Positions 15,375-22,613 of a DNA stretch of 39,603 nt are shown here, piece by piece. The notes under the pieces are model-generated. The model was given only the letters and a program-made list of their open reading frames with translations. It ran no database searches and had not been told where the DNA came from. Position numbers and translations under genes: made by a program. The DNA comes from Helicobacter sp. (GTDB taxonomy: Bacteria; Campylobacterota; Campylobacteria; Campylobacterales; Helicobacteraceae), in assembly GCF_029067145.1 (NCBI RefSeq), contig NZ_JAIEFA010000070.1, forward strand, positions 1 through 39,603. The letters run 5' to 3'. The number at the start of each line of letters is the position of its first letter. The first letter of the stretch is position 1.

Positions 15375-15401
15375 TAAAGTTTTTTGAGACTTTTACGATA
15401 T
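15375..15401 (+). promoter_or_regulatory. Sigma-28 (FliA)-like promoter of the tandem paralogue operon
   Basis: TAAAGTTT (15375-15382), 11 bases, then TACGATAT (15394-15401): the layout TAAAGTTT-N11-GCCGATAA of sigma-28 promoters with only the first two and last bases of the -10 differing. Start codon at 15433. An immediately adjacent TATAAT (15402-15407) could instead serve the main sigma factor, and both could operate. Confidence 0.55.
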
Positions 15402-15432
15402 TATAATATATTTAAAATTTTGGGAGCGAAAA

Positions 15433-16617
15433 ATGGCAATTTCATTTCAAAACAACAATCCGTTTGGCACTTTTAATAATCCTTTTGCGAGCAATACATT
15501 TGAGAATCTCAAGCCACATATCAAGCAAAATGGCAGAGAATCTAGCACAAAAGAATCAAAAAAAGTGAATGAAAACATAGGAAATCAGGCGACAGAAACA
15601 ACGAAAAACCCATTGGACGCATTAAGGTCAAGTCTCACAAGCAAGGTTTTGGGTGGGCTTTTGAACTTTGGGCTACAAAATGCAAAAAATAATGTAGCAA
15701 ATTTGCATAATCTTAGAACTCTGCCCAATGAAATGAAGCCAAAAGAGGAGCAAGGCAAGCCTCTAACATTTTCAAATCCGCTAGACACTTTAAAGGAAGT
15801 TACAAAACGAGATACAAGCAAAAATACGCCTGAATTAAATGAACTAACATTTCTCAATGGCGACAAAGCAGGTGCTATTGGCAGTGTGAAGCCAGAGGAT
15901 ATAAATATTGTCCATGCAAGTAGCATTGAAATCCAAGAGAGTATCACCTACACAATCAGCTATGATAGTGCAAGTGGGCAGTATGCACAAAGCCTCTCCT
16001 ACTCCTCCTCTCTAGTTGCAAATTTTGATTCTGAAATCACAGATAAAAATGGCAACACTTTCATTTCGCGCACACAGCTTGTAATGGGCAAAAGTCTTGA
16101 AAGTCAAATCACAGGTGGTGTAGAGAGTGTCAATGACACACTTAAAGGTTTCTTGGAGGGACAAAAATTTGCACTAGAATATGATGGCGAACTAGACGAA
16201 GAAAGCTTCAAAAACAGCGGATTAGATAATATGCTTTTGATTATGGATAGCAAGAATAATGCTATTGCAAATGCCTTTAAAGAAGTTTTGGGACAGAAAA
16301 ATGACTTCGGTAAAGTCTATGGAAGAGCCGATGAAGAGCTAGTTTCACTCTTTGAAAATTTGCATAATGTCTTAAGCTCGTCTTTGAATATTTTCTTGGG
16401 CATTGGCGAAAATACCGATTCCAAAAACGCACTAAGCAATATTGGAAGCTTCAGTGCAAAGGAATACAATCTTAGCATTACTACCGCAAAAATTGACGCC
16501 CAAAAGGTAGCACAAAATGAACAACAATGGCGGGCAAAAGAAATAGAAATTGAAAGTTTGGAGCTTAGTTTCTTGAGCGCAAATTTACACACAAGCTCTT
16601 TTACATTTAATGCTTAA
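15433..16617 (+). CDS. Cysteine-free protein of unknown function, paralogue A
   Basis: A 394-residue protein that I do not recognise. It has no signal peptide, no membrane helix and no cysteine, and is rich in Asn, Ser and Gln. It begins MAISFQNN, has FENLKP at 23-28, and a conserved block from T172 to about N277 (TYTISYDSASGQYAQS, TDKNGN, LEGQKF, SGLDNMLL). The same elements occur in the next gene, so the pair arose by tandem duplication. Start: ATG with GGGAG. The FliA-like promoter and lack of Cys fit proteins exported through the flagellar apparatus (like the Fed proteins of Campylobacter), but that is inference. GAATC/GATTC words occur as in neighbouring genes, so there is no sign of recent transfer. 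Confidence 0.7.
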   Translation: MAISFQNNNPFGTFNNPFASNTFENLKPHIKQNGRESSTKESKKVNENIGNQATETTKNPLDALRSSLTSKVLGGLLNFGLQNAKNNVANLHNLRTLPNEMKPKEEQGKPLTFSNPLDTLKEVTKRDTSKNTPELNELTFLNGDKAGAIGSVKPEDINIVHASSIEIQESITYTISYDSASGQYAQSLSYSSSLVANFDSEITDKNGNTFISRTQLVMGKSLESQITGGVESVNDTLKGFLEGQKFALEYDGELDEESFKNSGLDNMLLIMDSKNNAIANAFKEVLGQKNDFGKVYGRADEELVSLFENLHNVLSSSLNIFLGIGENTDSKNALSNIGSFSAKEYNLSITTAKIDAQKVAQNEQQWRAKEIEIESLELSFLSANLHTSSFTFNA

Positions 16618-16649
16618 GAGCTTGAAACAAATATCATAAAGGTTACAAA

Positions 16650-17669
16650 ATGGCAATTTCATTTCAAAACAATTCATTCAAAAATCCTTTTATTACAGCA
16701 AGCGGGTTTGAGAATCTTAAGCCAAGAATGAGTAAAGAGCAAACAAGCGATGCGGAATCCAAAAATACAAAAACAGACACAGAAGATAAAACAATCACAC
16801 TCAATAATGAAGTCAAGCAAAAACTGCTAAATATTAGCCCCATAGATAAAGCGCAAAATAGTCTAGCCAATGTAATGTTGAGGAATCTAGCGGACGCACT
16901 AGAGGGTGGATACAATGAATATGTTGAATTAATGCTAGATAGCATTATCCAAAACTCCAAATTACCCGCTTCAAGTGCTAATGCGCCGGGCGGCTCTAAA
17001 GGAGGCGTGTATATAGGTTCAATCTTTAATACCGCAAGTGTTGAATTTACACAAAGCCTCACCTATACTTTAAGCTACAATAGCCAAAGCGCAGAATATT
17101 CACAAAGTTTGCAATATTCCACTTCTTTTGTTGCAAGCTTTAATGCGCAATTTACCGACAAAAATGGCAATAAAATGAAGACACAAAATCAATTCGCATT
17201 GGGCAAGAATTTTGAAAATCAACTCACTAATGGACAAGAATCCATTTCCTCTGCCCTCAAAAATCTTTTAGAGGGACAAACTTTTAATATAGATTTTGAT
17301 GGCGATTTCAACGACTTTGGCGAGAGTTTGCAAAGCGGGCTTAATAATATGCTTTTTTTGTTTGAAACCAACAATTCTTCTGCTAAAACACAAGAAAAAT
17401 CTAGCTTGCAAACAAAAGAAGATAAAGTGGATTTTCTCCAGAACTTGATTAATTCTAGCCTTGAAATGTTTGTTGGGATTCCTAAAGAAAACCAAAACAA
17501 CCCTGTCCTGCAAGATTGGCTTAAAAGCTCGGATACACTCACAATTTCCGCTTCTTATGAACATTTAAGTGCGCAGTGGATTGGCAAAAAAATGAACAAT
17601 TCCGAATCTGGGATTTGGTGGTATGGTTCTTATTCTTCTGGGAGCGCGACTTTGAAAATTGAAGCTTAA
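16650..17669 (+). CDS. Cysteine-free protein of unknown function, paralogue B
   Basis: A 339-residue paralogue of the preceding gene, 32 bases downstream with its own AAAGG site and in the same operon. It starts with the same eight residues (MAISFQNN), and the first 23 bases of the two genes are identical although the codons allow many alternatives. FENLKP is at 20-25. The conserved block runs from T138 to about N241 (TYTLSYNSQSAEYSQS, TDKNGN, LEGQTF, SGLNNMLF). It differs in the variable linker after residue 26 and in a C-terminus rich in W, G and S (SGIWWYGSYSSGS). Cysteine-free, no signal peptide or membrane helix. A strong terminator follows. Confidence 0.7.
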   Translation: MAISFQNNSFKNPFITASGFENLKPRMSKEQTSDAESKNTKTDTEDKTITLNNEVKQKLLNISPIDKAQNSLANVMLRNLADALEGGYNEYVELMLDSIIQNSKLPASSANAPGGSKGGVYIGSIFNTASVEFTQSLTYTLSYNSQSAEYSQSLQYSTSFVASFNAQFTDKNGNKMKTQNQFALGKNFENQLTNGQESISSALKNLLEGQTFNIDFDGDFNDFGESLQSGLNNMLFLFETNNSSAKTQEKSSLQTKEDKVDFLQNLINSSLEMFVGIPKENQNNPVLQDWLKSSDTLTISASYEHLSAQWIGKKMNNSESGIWWYGSYSSGSATLKIEA

Positions 17670-17673
17670 ATTT

Positions 17674-17705
17674 CAAGGGATTCTATCCCTTGTTTCTTAT
17701 TTTCT
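17674..17705 (+). terminator. Rho-independent terminator of the paralogue operon
   Basis: CAAGGGAT (17674-17681), loop TCT, ATCCCTTG (17685-17692), then a T-rich run TTTCTTATTTTCTT. Perfect 8-bp stem directly after the stop at 17669. Confidence 0.85.
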
Positions 17706-17755
17706 TACTCCCCTACTCTCTTTTGCTACGCTTTTTCCTTTGCCCTACCCTTAAA

Positions 17756-18307
17756 TTAAAAATCAAGTTCGTGCGTGAGGTTTTTAAACTTAATATCCTC
17801 TAATTGTTTTTTGATATGCTTATTTTCCTCATTTAAAGAATCTAATTGTGCTTGAAGTTGAATGAGATTGCGACTTGCATAATAGATATTGTTGCGGATA
17901 TAAATTTTAGGCATAAAGAGCAGCAAGGTTGCAAACATTGCAATCAATAGCATACATACAACCTTAAATGGAATCTCTTTAGAGCTGAAATCCACTGCCA
18001 AAACCGCTTCTTTTTCTTGTGGATTTAAGCTTGTTGTTTGTGGCGTTTCTGCATTAAGGGACAAATCCACCTCTTTTGTTTTTAGCATTAAATCATCTAA
18101 CAAAACAAGATTTTCTTTGGAATCTTGAAAAAACAAATTTTCTTGAATTGTTGGCGTAGAATCTTGATTTATTTTTTGATAACGTTCCTCTAAAAAATCT
18201 AAATTTTCTTCTAGGATTTCACTTTCTTTTTTGGTAAATCTCTCCCAAAAGCTACATTTTCGTATTTTATCTTTTTGCTCTAAGCGCAAATTTTCATAAG
18301 ATTCCAT
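17756..18307 (-). CDS. FtsL-like single-pass membrane coiled-coil protein
   Basis: A 183-residue protein with a long charged cytoplasmic region (1-108), one membrane helix (about 113-132, VVCMLLIAMFATLLLFM) and a periplasmic coiled coil (145-172, leucine heptads in LIQLQAQLDSLNEENKHIKKQL). This is the topology of the divisome proteins FtsL/DivIC. FtsL is normally encoded directly downstream of rsmH, and this gene overlaps rsmH by one base (TAATG). Sequence identity of FtsL is low across bacteria, so the assignment rests on position and architecture. The cytoplasmic region is longer than in E. coli FtsL. It is the last gene of the clpS-to-rsmH run. Confidence 0.6.
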   Translation of the reverse strand: MESYENLRLEQKDKIRKCSFWERFTKKESEILEENLDFLEERYQKINQDSTPTIQENLFFQDSKENLVLLDDLMLKTKEVDLSLNAETPQTTSLNPQEKEAVLAVDFSSKEIPFKVVCMLLIAMFATLLLFMPKIYIRNNIYYASRNLIQLQAQLDSLNEENKHIKKQLEDIKFKNLTHELDF

Positions 18308-19254
18308 TATTCCACACTTCCAAATTCAAAACTACGTAATTTTGCACTGCGTGAGCGTAGATTCGCGCTTATCTCCTCTTTAGGGGCGCACAAAGGTTTT
18401 TTGTAGAGATTCCGCCCCTTTTGATGATTGTTTCCGCAAACACATCGTATCGCCCCACTCCCGCAAATACATTTTCTCTCCCATTCTTTAAAGGCAGTTT
18501 TAACCAATCTATCCTCTAGCGAATGAAAAGAGATAATAGAGAGCCTTGCCCCTTTTTGTAGCGGGTGATTTTCTATGTTTTCAAGCAGACGCTTGAGTTC
18601 TCCTAATTCATCATTTACTGCGATTCTTAAAGCTTGAAAGGCTTGTGTTGCAGGGTGAATCTTTGGGTGCTTAAAGTGCTTGGCAATAAGGGAGCTTAAG
18701 GCTTTTGAGCTTGTAATTTTCTCTGTTTTGCGTGATTCCACAATCAAACGCGCAAGCTTTTTATACTCCCTAATCTCTCCAAAATCTCTAAAAATTTGCT
18801 CCAATTGATTGGGAGTATAATGATTTATGATTTCTTTTGCATTTAAAATTTGTTCTTGATTCATTCGCATATCCAGTGTTTCTGAATCAAAGCAGAATCC
18901 GCGACTTCTATCATCAAATTGCAAAGAAGAAACGCCAATATCTGCCAAGATTCCAATAATGTTTTTGTGTGATTCCACATTCTCCAAAAGTTGCTTTAGC
19001 ACCTCGCTATATCTACCAAATTGATAAGAAAATCTCTTTCCAAACCCTCTTAATCGCTCACTAGCAAAAGCAATAGCGTTTTTATCTTGGTCAATTCCTA
19101 TAATTTCAAGTTCAGGATAAGCCCTTAAGAGTGCCTCACTATGCCCCCCAAACCCCAAGGTGCAGTCAATTAGCACCCCACCCTTTTGTATTAGGGGTGT
19201 TTGGAAAGATTCTACGACTTGATTTAATAAAACAGGAATATGTGGAATATCCAT
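18307..19254 (-). CDS. rsmH: 16S rRNA m4C1402 methyltransferase RsmH (MraW)
   Basis: From the ATG at 19254 the protein has 315 residues, the usual length; the frame extends upstream into murA but that part is not RsmH-like. It N4-methylates C1402 of 16S rRNA. Motifs: HIPVLLNQVVE at the N-terminus, SAM site DCTLGFGGHS (30-39), GIDQD (53-57), LADIGVSSLQFD (103-114), LDMRM (127-131), ISFHSLEDRLVK late, and a C-terminal basic tail. The start is 7 bases after the murA stop. Confidence 0.95.
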   Translation of the reverse strand: MDIPHIPVLLNQVVESFQTPLIQKGGVLIDCTLGFGGHSEALLRAYPELEIIGIDQDKNAIAFASERLRGFGKRFSYQFGRYSEVLKQLLENVESHKNIIGILADIGVSSLQFDDRSRGFCFDSETLDMRMNQEQILNAKEIINHYTPNQLEQIFRDFGEIREYKKLARLIVESRKTEKITSSKALSSLIAKHFKHPKIHPATQAFQALRIAVNDELGELKRLLENIENHPLQKGARLSIISFHSLEDRLVKTAFKEWERKCICGSGAIRCVCGNNHQKGRNLYKKPLCAPKEEISANLRSRSAKLRSFEFGSVE

Positions 19255-19261
19255 TGCAATC

Positions 19262-20530
19262 CTATTCTTGCAAGCGAGAAATTTGCGCACCCAATTTTGT
19301 GAGCTTTGCTTCCAAATCTTCATAGCCTCTATCCAAATGATAGATTCTGTGAATGTTTGTTTCACCCTTTGCAACAAGACCTGCAAGCACTAAGGCGCTA
19401 GAAGCGCGTAAATCTGTCGCCATAACATCTGCACCGATTAATTCGCTGATTCCATAGATGGTTGCAGTATTTCCTCGCAAACTAATGTTTGCACCCATTC
19501 TTTGTAGCTCACTTACGTGCATAAAGCGATTTTCAAACAATCTTTCTTCAATAATACTACTTCCCTCACATTGTGTTGCAAGTGCCATAAATTGTGCTTG
19601 CATATCTGTGGGAAATCCCGGATATTCTGTCGTAGAAAGCTCGAAGCAATTGCGTTTTTGAGCGGGATAAATCGTAATGGAATCGTAGTTAAAGGTGAGT
19701 TTAAAGCCAATCTCCTCTAACTTAGAGATGACTGCCCCTAAATGATTGGGATTAATTTTGTGTAAGGTGATTTGAGAATTTGTAATTGCGCCAGCACAAA
19801 GATAAGTTCCTGCTTCAATGCGGTCTGGAATCACGGCAATTTTTTCTGGTAATTTTAAGCCCTCCATATTTGTTCCATAGATTTCAATCTCATCACTCCC
19901 GATTCCATTAATCTCCACGCCACTTTCTTTTAGAATCTCGCAGAGTTGGACGACTTCAGGTTCTTTAGCTGCATTGATAATCGTTGTTTTGCCCTTTGCC
20001 ATTGCCGCCGCCATTAGGATATTTTCTGTGCCTGTAACCGTGATTTTATCAAAATTAATCGTTGTGCCTTTCAATCCCTCTTTGGCAGTTGCGACAATAT
20101 AACCTCCCTCAATACGAATCTCTGCACCCATTTTTTCTAATGCTTTAATATGCAAATCCACCGGACGCGCACCAATTGCGCAACCTCCGGGCAAACTCAC
20201 TTCACAATGTCCAAATCTCCCTAAAAGTGGTCCTAAAACCAAGATAGAAGCACGCATTTTGCGCACAATATCATAAGTTGCTTTTGTGCTGTTGAGTTTG
20301 GAGATTTCTACGCTTGTTGTGTGGCTATCTATTTCGCAAACTTCACAACCTAGCATATCTAGGAGGCTAAAAAATGTCTTAATATCCACGACATTAGGCA
20401 AATTTTCAAGAATAACTTTTTTTGTCGTAAGCAAGGTTAATGCAATGAGGGGCAAGGCAGAATTTTTCGCTCCTGCGATATTGATTGCTCCTTGCAAACG
20501 CGTTTCACCCTTTAATGCTAAAAAATCCAT
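19262..20530 (-). CDS. murA: UDP-N-acetylglucosamine 1-carboxyvinyltransferase MurA
   Basis: I choose the ATG at 20530, with an AAAGGAGG ribosome site, giving 422 residues; the upstream in-frame start at 20578 lies inside the previous gene. MurA transfers enolpyruvate from PEP to UDP-GlcNAc, the first step of peptidoglycan synthesis. Seen are IAGAKNSALP near the N-terminus, catalytic C117 in LPGGCAIGARPVDLH (the fosfomycin-reactive cysteine is retained), PDRIEAGTY, and the RASSALVLAGLVA and GYEDLEAKL C-terminal motifs. Confidence 0.96.
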   Translation of the reverse strand: MDFLALKGETRLQGAINIAGAKNSALPLIALTLLTTKKVILENLPNVVDIKTFFSLLDMLGCEVCEIDSHTTSVEISKLNSTKATYDIVRKMRASILVLGPLLGRFGHCEVSLPGGCAIGARPVDLHIKALEKMGAEIRIEGGYIVATAKEGLKGTTINFDKITVTGTENILMAAAMAKGKTTIINAAKEPEVVQLCEILKESGVEINGIGSDEIEIYGTNMEGLKLPEKIAVIPDRIEAGTYLCAGAITNSQITLHKINPNHLGAVISKLEEIGFKLTFNYDSITIYPAQKRNCFELSTTEYPGFPTDMQAQFMALATQCEGSSIIEERLFENRFMHVSELQRMGANISLRGNTATIYGISELIGADVMATDLRASSALVLAGLVAKGETNIHRIYHLDRGYEDLEAKLTKLGAQISRLQE

Positions 20531-20552
20531 TATACCTCCTTTTCTTGATTTA

Positions 20553-21005
20553 TCATTTCTTTTTGCCTTTTTTCTCATCGCGATTTTTCAATGCTTGACC
20601 AATGACGGTTTCAATTTCTTTTTTGAAGTTTGGATTGGCTTTAACAAGATCTTCTCGGTAATTTACCACGCGGTCAATGTCCATTTTGGGACACCACGAA
20701 AGCGCACCGATAAAATCAAGTCGCCCTTGATATTCCTTACTCTCTTTTCCTATATCCCCAAAATGCAAGAAATGTTGATTGAAAGCGGCTAATGCTTCTT
20801 CTAATAATTCTTGTTCAGAATTTTCATCTTTAAAAATAGAAATAAGATAGTTGATGTTATGAAACTTTTTTTCTCGTCCTCTTATCACTGCAAGATAAGC
20901 TTGGATTCTTTCATAAATAATAAATCCACCCCCAAGCAGGAAAAATGGCATCATCAAGAGACATAAAAACAGAAAAATAAAAAGATAAAAATTAAAACTA
21001 TACAT
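20553..21005 (-). CDS. Small membrane-anchored protein between galU and murA
   Basis: A 150-residue protein with a long hydrophobic N-terminal segment (about 5-30, probably one membrane helix or an uncleaved signal) followed by a soluble charged domain (IYERIQAYLAVIRGREKKFHNINYLISIF, then DFIGALSWCPKMDIDRVVNYR) and a lysine-rich end. It occupies the same position (galU, this gene, murA) as the uncharacterised gene between galU and murA in H. pylori. It ends 22 bases before murA and starts 8 bases after galU stops. Function unknown; conserved placement suggests an envelope role. Confidence 0.7.
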   Translation of the reverse strand: MYSFNFYLFIFLFLCLLMMPFFLLGGGFIIYERIQAYLAVIRGREKKFHNINYLISIFKDENSEQELLEEALAAFNQHFLHFGDIGKESKEYQGRLDFIGALSWCPKMDIDRVVNYREDLVKANPNFKKEIETVIGQALKNRDEKKGKKK

Positions 21006-21013
21006 TTTTAAAA

Positions 21014-21838
21014 CTATCGCTTTAGCTTATCATAAAAAACATTTGTAGCCTTGACAAAACCATCTACACTTCCGCAATCATAGCGCGTTCCTTTGAATTT
21101 ATACCCAAGCACCATACCCTTTTTACATTGTTCTAAAAGTGCATCAGTGATTTGAATCTCACCATTTTTTCCGGGTTTGGTGCGATGTAGAATCTCAAAA
21201 ATATCTGGTGTTAAAATATAGCGTCCTATAATTGCCAAATTGCTTGGAGCTTCCTCTTGGCTTGGTTTTTCAATCATATTATCCACGACAAAAACATCTT
21301 CATCTATTTTTCTTCCCGCAATCACGCCATATTTGCTTACTTCTTCTAGCGCAACTTCCTCTACCGCAACGATAGAGCAACGATATTTTGCATAGATTTT
21401 ACACATTTGACTTAATACGCCCTCCCCTCCCTCATTATCGCATAAATCATCACTCAAAATCACTGCAAAAGGCTCATTTCCGACAAGACTTTCTCCGACT
21501 AATATTGCGTGTCCTAAGCCTTTCATTTCCATTTGGCGCGTATAAGAAAAGTTACAAGCCTCTAAAACATGGCGAATATCTTTTAAAAGATTCTCTTTGC
21601 TTGTGCCCTTTAGCTGATGTTCTAATTCATAATTAATATCAAAATAATCCTCTAGCGACCTTTTTCCGCGTCCTGTAACGATTGCCATATTAAAGATTCC
21701 AGCTTCTATTGCCTCTTCTACACCATATTGAATCAAGGGTTTGTTGATGATAGGTAGCATTTCTTTAGGTGTCGTTTTTGTTGCAGGCAAGAATCGTGTG
21801 CCATAGCCAGCAGCTGGAAATAAGCATTTTTTAATCAT
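21014..21838 (-). CDS. galU: UTP-glucose-1-phosphate uridylyltransferase GalU
   Basis: Start at the ATG at 21838 (AAAGGAG site), giving 274 residues; the longer frame adds sequence overlapping the upstream gene. It makes UDP-glucose, a donor for surface glycans. Motifs: the nucleotidyl-binding FPAAGYGTRFLPATKTTPKEMLPI near residues 7-30, KPLIQYGVEEA, LSDDL, and EKP in VDNMIEKPSQEEAPS with the late GxEIQITDAL motif. It lies 10 bases downstream of the DUF815 gene. Confidence 0.95.
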   Translation of the reverse strand: MIKKCLFPAAGYGTRFLPATKTTPKEMLPIINKPLIQYGVEEAIEAGIFNMAIVTGRGKRSLEDYFDINYELEHQLKGTSKENLLKDIRHVLEACNFSYTRQMEMKGLGHAILVGESLVGNEPFAVILSDDLCDNEGGEGVLSQMCKIYAKYRCSIVAVEEVALEEVSKYGVIAGRKIDEDVFVVDNMIEKPSQEEAPSNLAIIGRYILTPDIFEILHRTKPGKNGEIQITDALLEQCKKGMVLGYKFKGTRYDCGSVDGFVKATNVFYDKLKR

Positions 21839-21848
21839 TTTCTCTCCT

Positions 21849-22613
21849 TTATAAATAATCCAATAAGCCACTTTGATAAAGTGTATAAAATTGTGCTGCA
21901 GTGCGAGGATTGCGTGTGCCTTTTTGGGCAGCATATTGCAATGCGATTCTGCAAATTTTCTCCCATTCTTTTGTATCTTTTTCTTTTTTAAAATATTCCG
22001 TCAAAACCTCCAAATATTCCGCATTGCCTTGTGTGTAGAATCCTATACACAAAGGAAAGCGATCGCTTAAAGCAATTTTATCTTCATTTCCTTCATAGCC
22101 AAATATTTCGTTCTCATCGTGAAATTCAGGTAACAAATGTCGTCGGTTGGAAGTCGCATAAATTTTTATATTTTTAGGCAAAGATTCTAAACCTCCCTCC
22201 AATATGCTTTTAAGGCTTTTATAGGTTTTTTCATCTTGTTCAAAACTCAAATCATCGCAAAAAATAATAAATTTATAATGTTTATTGCGCAAAATATCTA
22301 AAACCTCGGGCAGAATCTCCAAATGCTCTTTTTCAATTTGCAAAATCCTCAAACCCTCTTTAGCGTATTGAAGTAAAATCGCCTTAATCAATGAGCTTTT
22401 GCCGCAACCTCTTGCGCCCCACAACAAGACATTAACGCCCAAATCACGAAACAAAAAGGATTCTGTGTTGGCACATAAAAGCTTGATTTCTTTTTCTAAT
22501 CCAAAAAAGGAATCTAGCCTTTGGGATTCTATCTCGCTAATCCCATGCACATAACCGCTTGCGCGATAAATGGCTGCAACTTGCGATTCCAAATTCCAAG
22601 CAAAATCTATCAT
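21849..22613 (-). CDS. DUF815 family AAA+ ATPase
   Basis: A 254-residue P-loop ATPase of family DUF815 (COG2607). Walker A is GARGCGKSS (66-74), Walker B FIIFCDDLSF (115-124), and sensor-1/arginine region ATSNRRHLLPE follows at 153-163. A C-terminal helical lid contains GTRNPRTAAQFY. Family members are related to DnaA/Cdc6-like AAA+ proteins but their targets are not known. Its ATG overlaps the clpA stop (ATGA), so the two are translationally coupled. Confidence 0.85.
   Translation of the reverse strand: MIDFAWNLESQVAAIYRASGYVHGISEIESQRLDSFFGLEKEIKLLCANTESFLFRDLGVNVLLWGARGCGKSSLIKAILLQYAKEGLRILQIEKEHLEILPEVLDILRNKHYKFIIFCDDLSFEQDEKTYKSLKSILEGGLESLPKNIKIYATSNRRHLLPEFHDENEIFGYEGNEDKIALSDRFPLCIGFYTQGNAEYLEVLTEYFKKEKDTKEWEKICRIALQYAAQKGTRNPRTAAQFYTLYQSGLLDYL

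Noticed and set aside
15585..15947. Minus-strand frame of 120 codons
   Set aside because: Antisense to paralogue A, whose promoter, ribosome site and paralogue conservation show the real frame.
15433..17669. Paralogues A and B as flagellins
   Set aside because: Both lack the conserved flagellin N- and C-terminal coiled-coil sequences; only Cys absence and a FliA-like promoter are shared.
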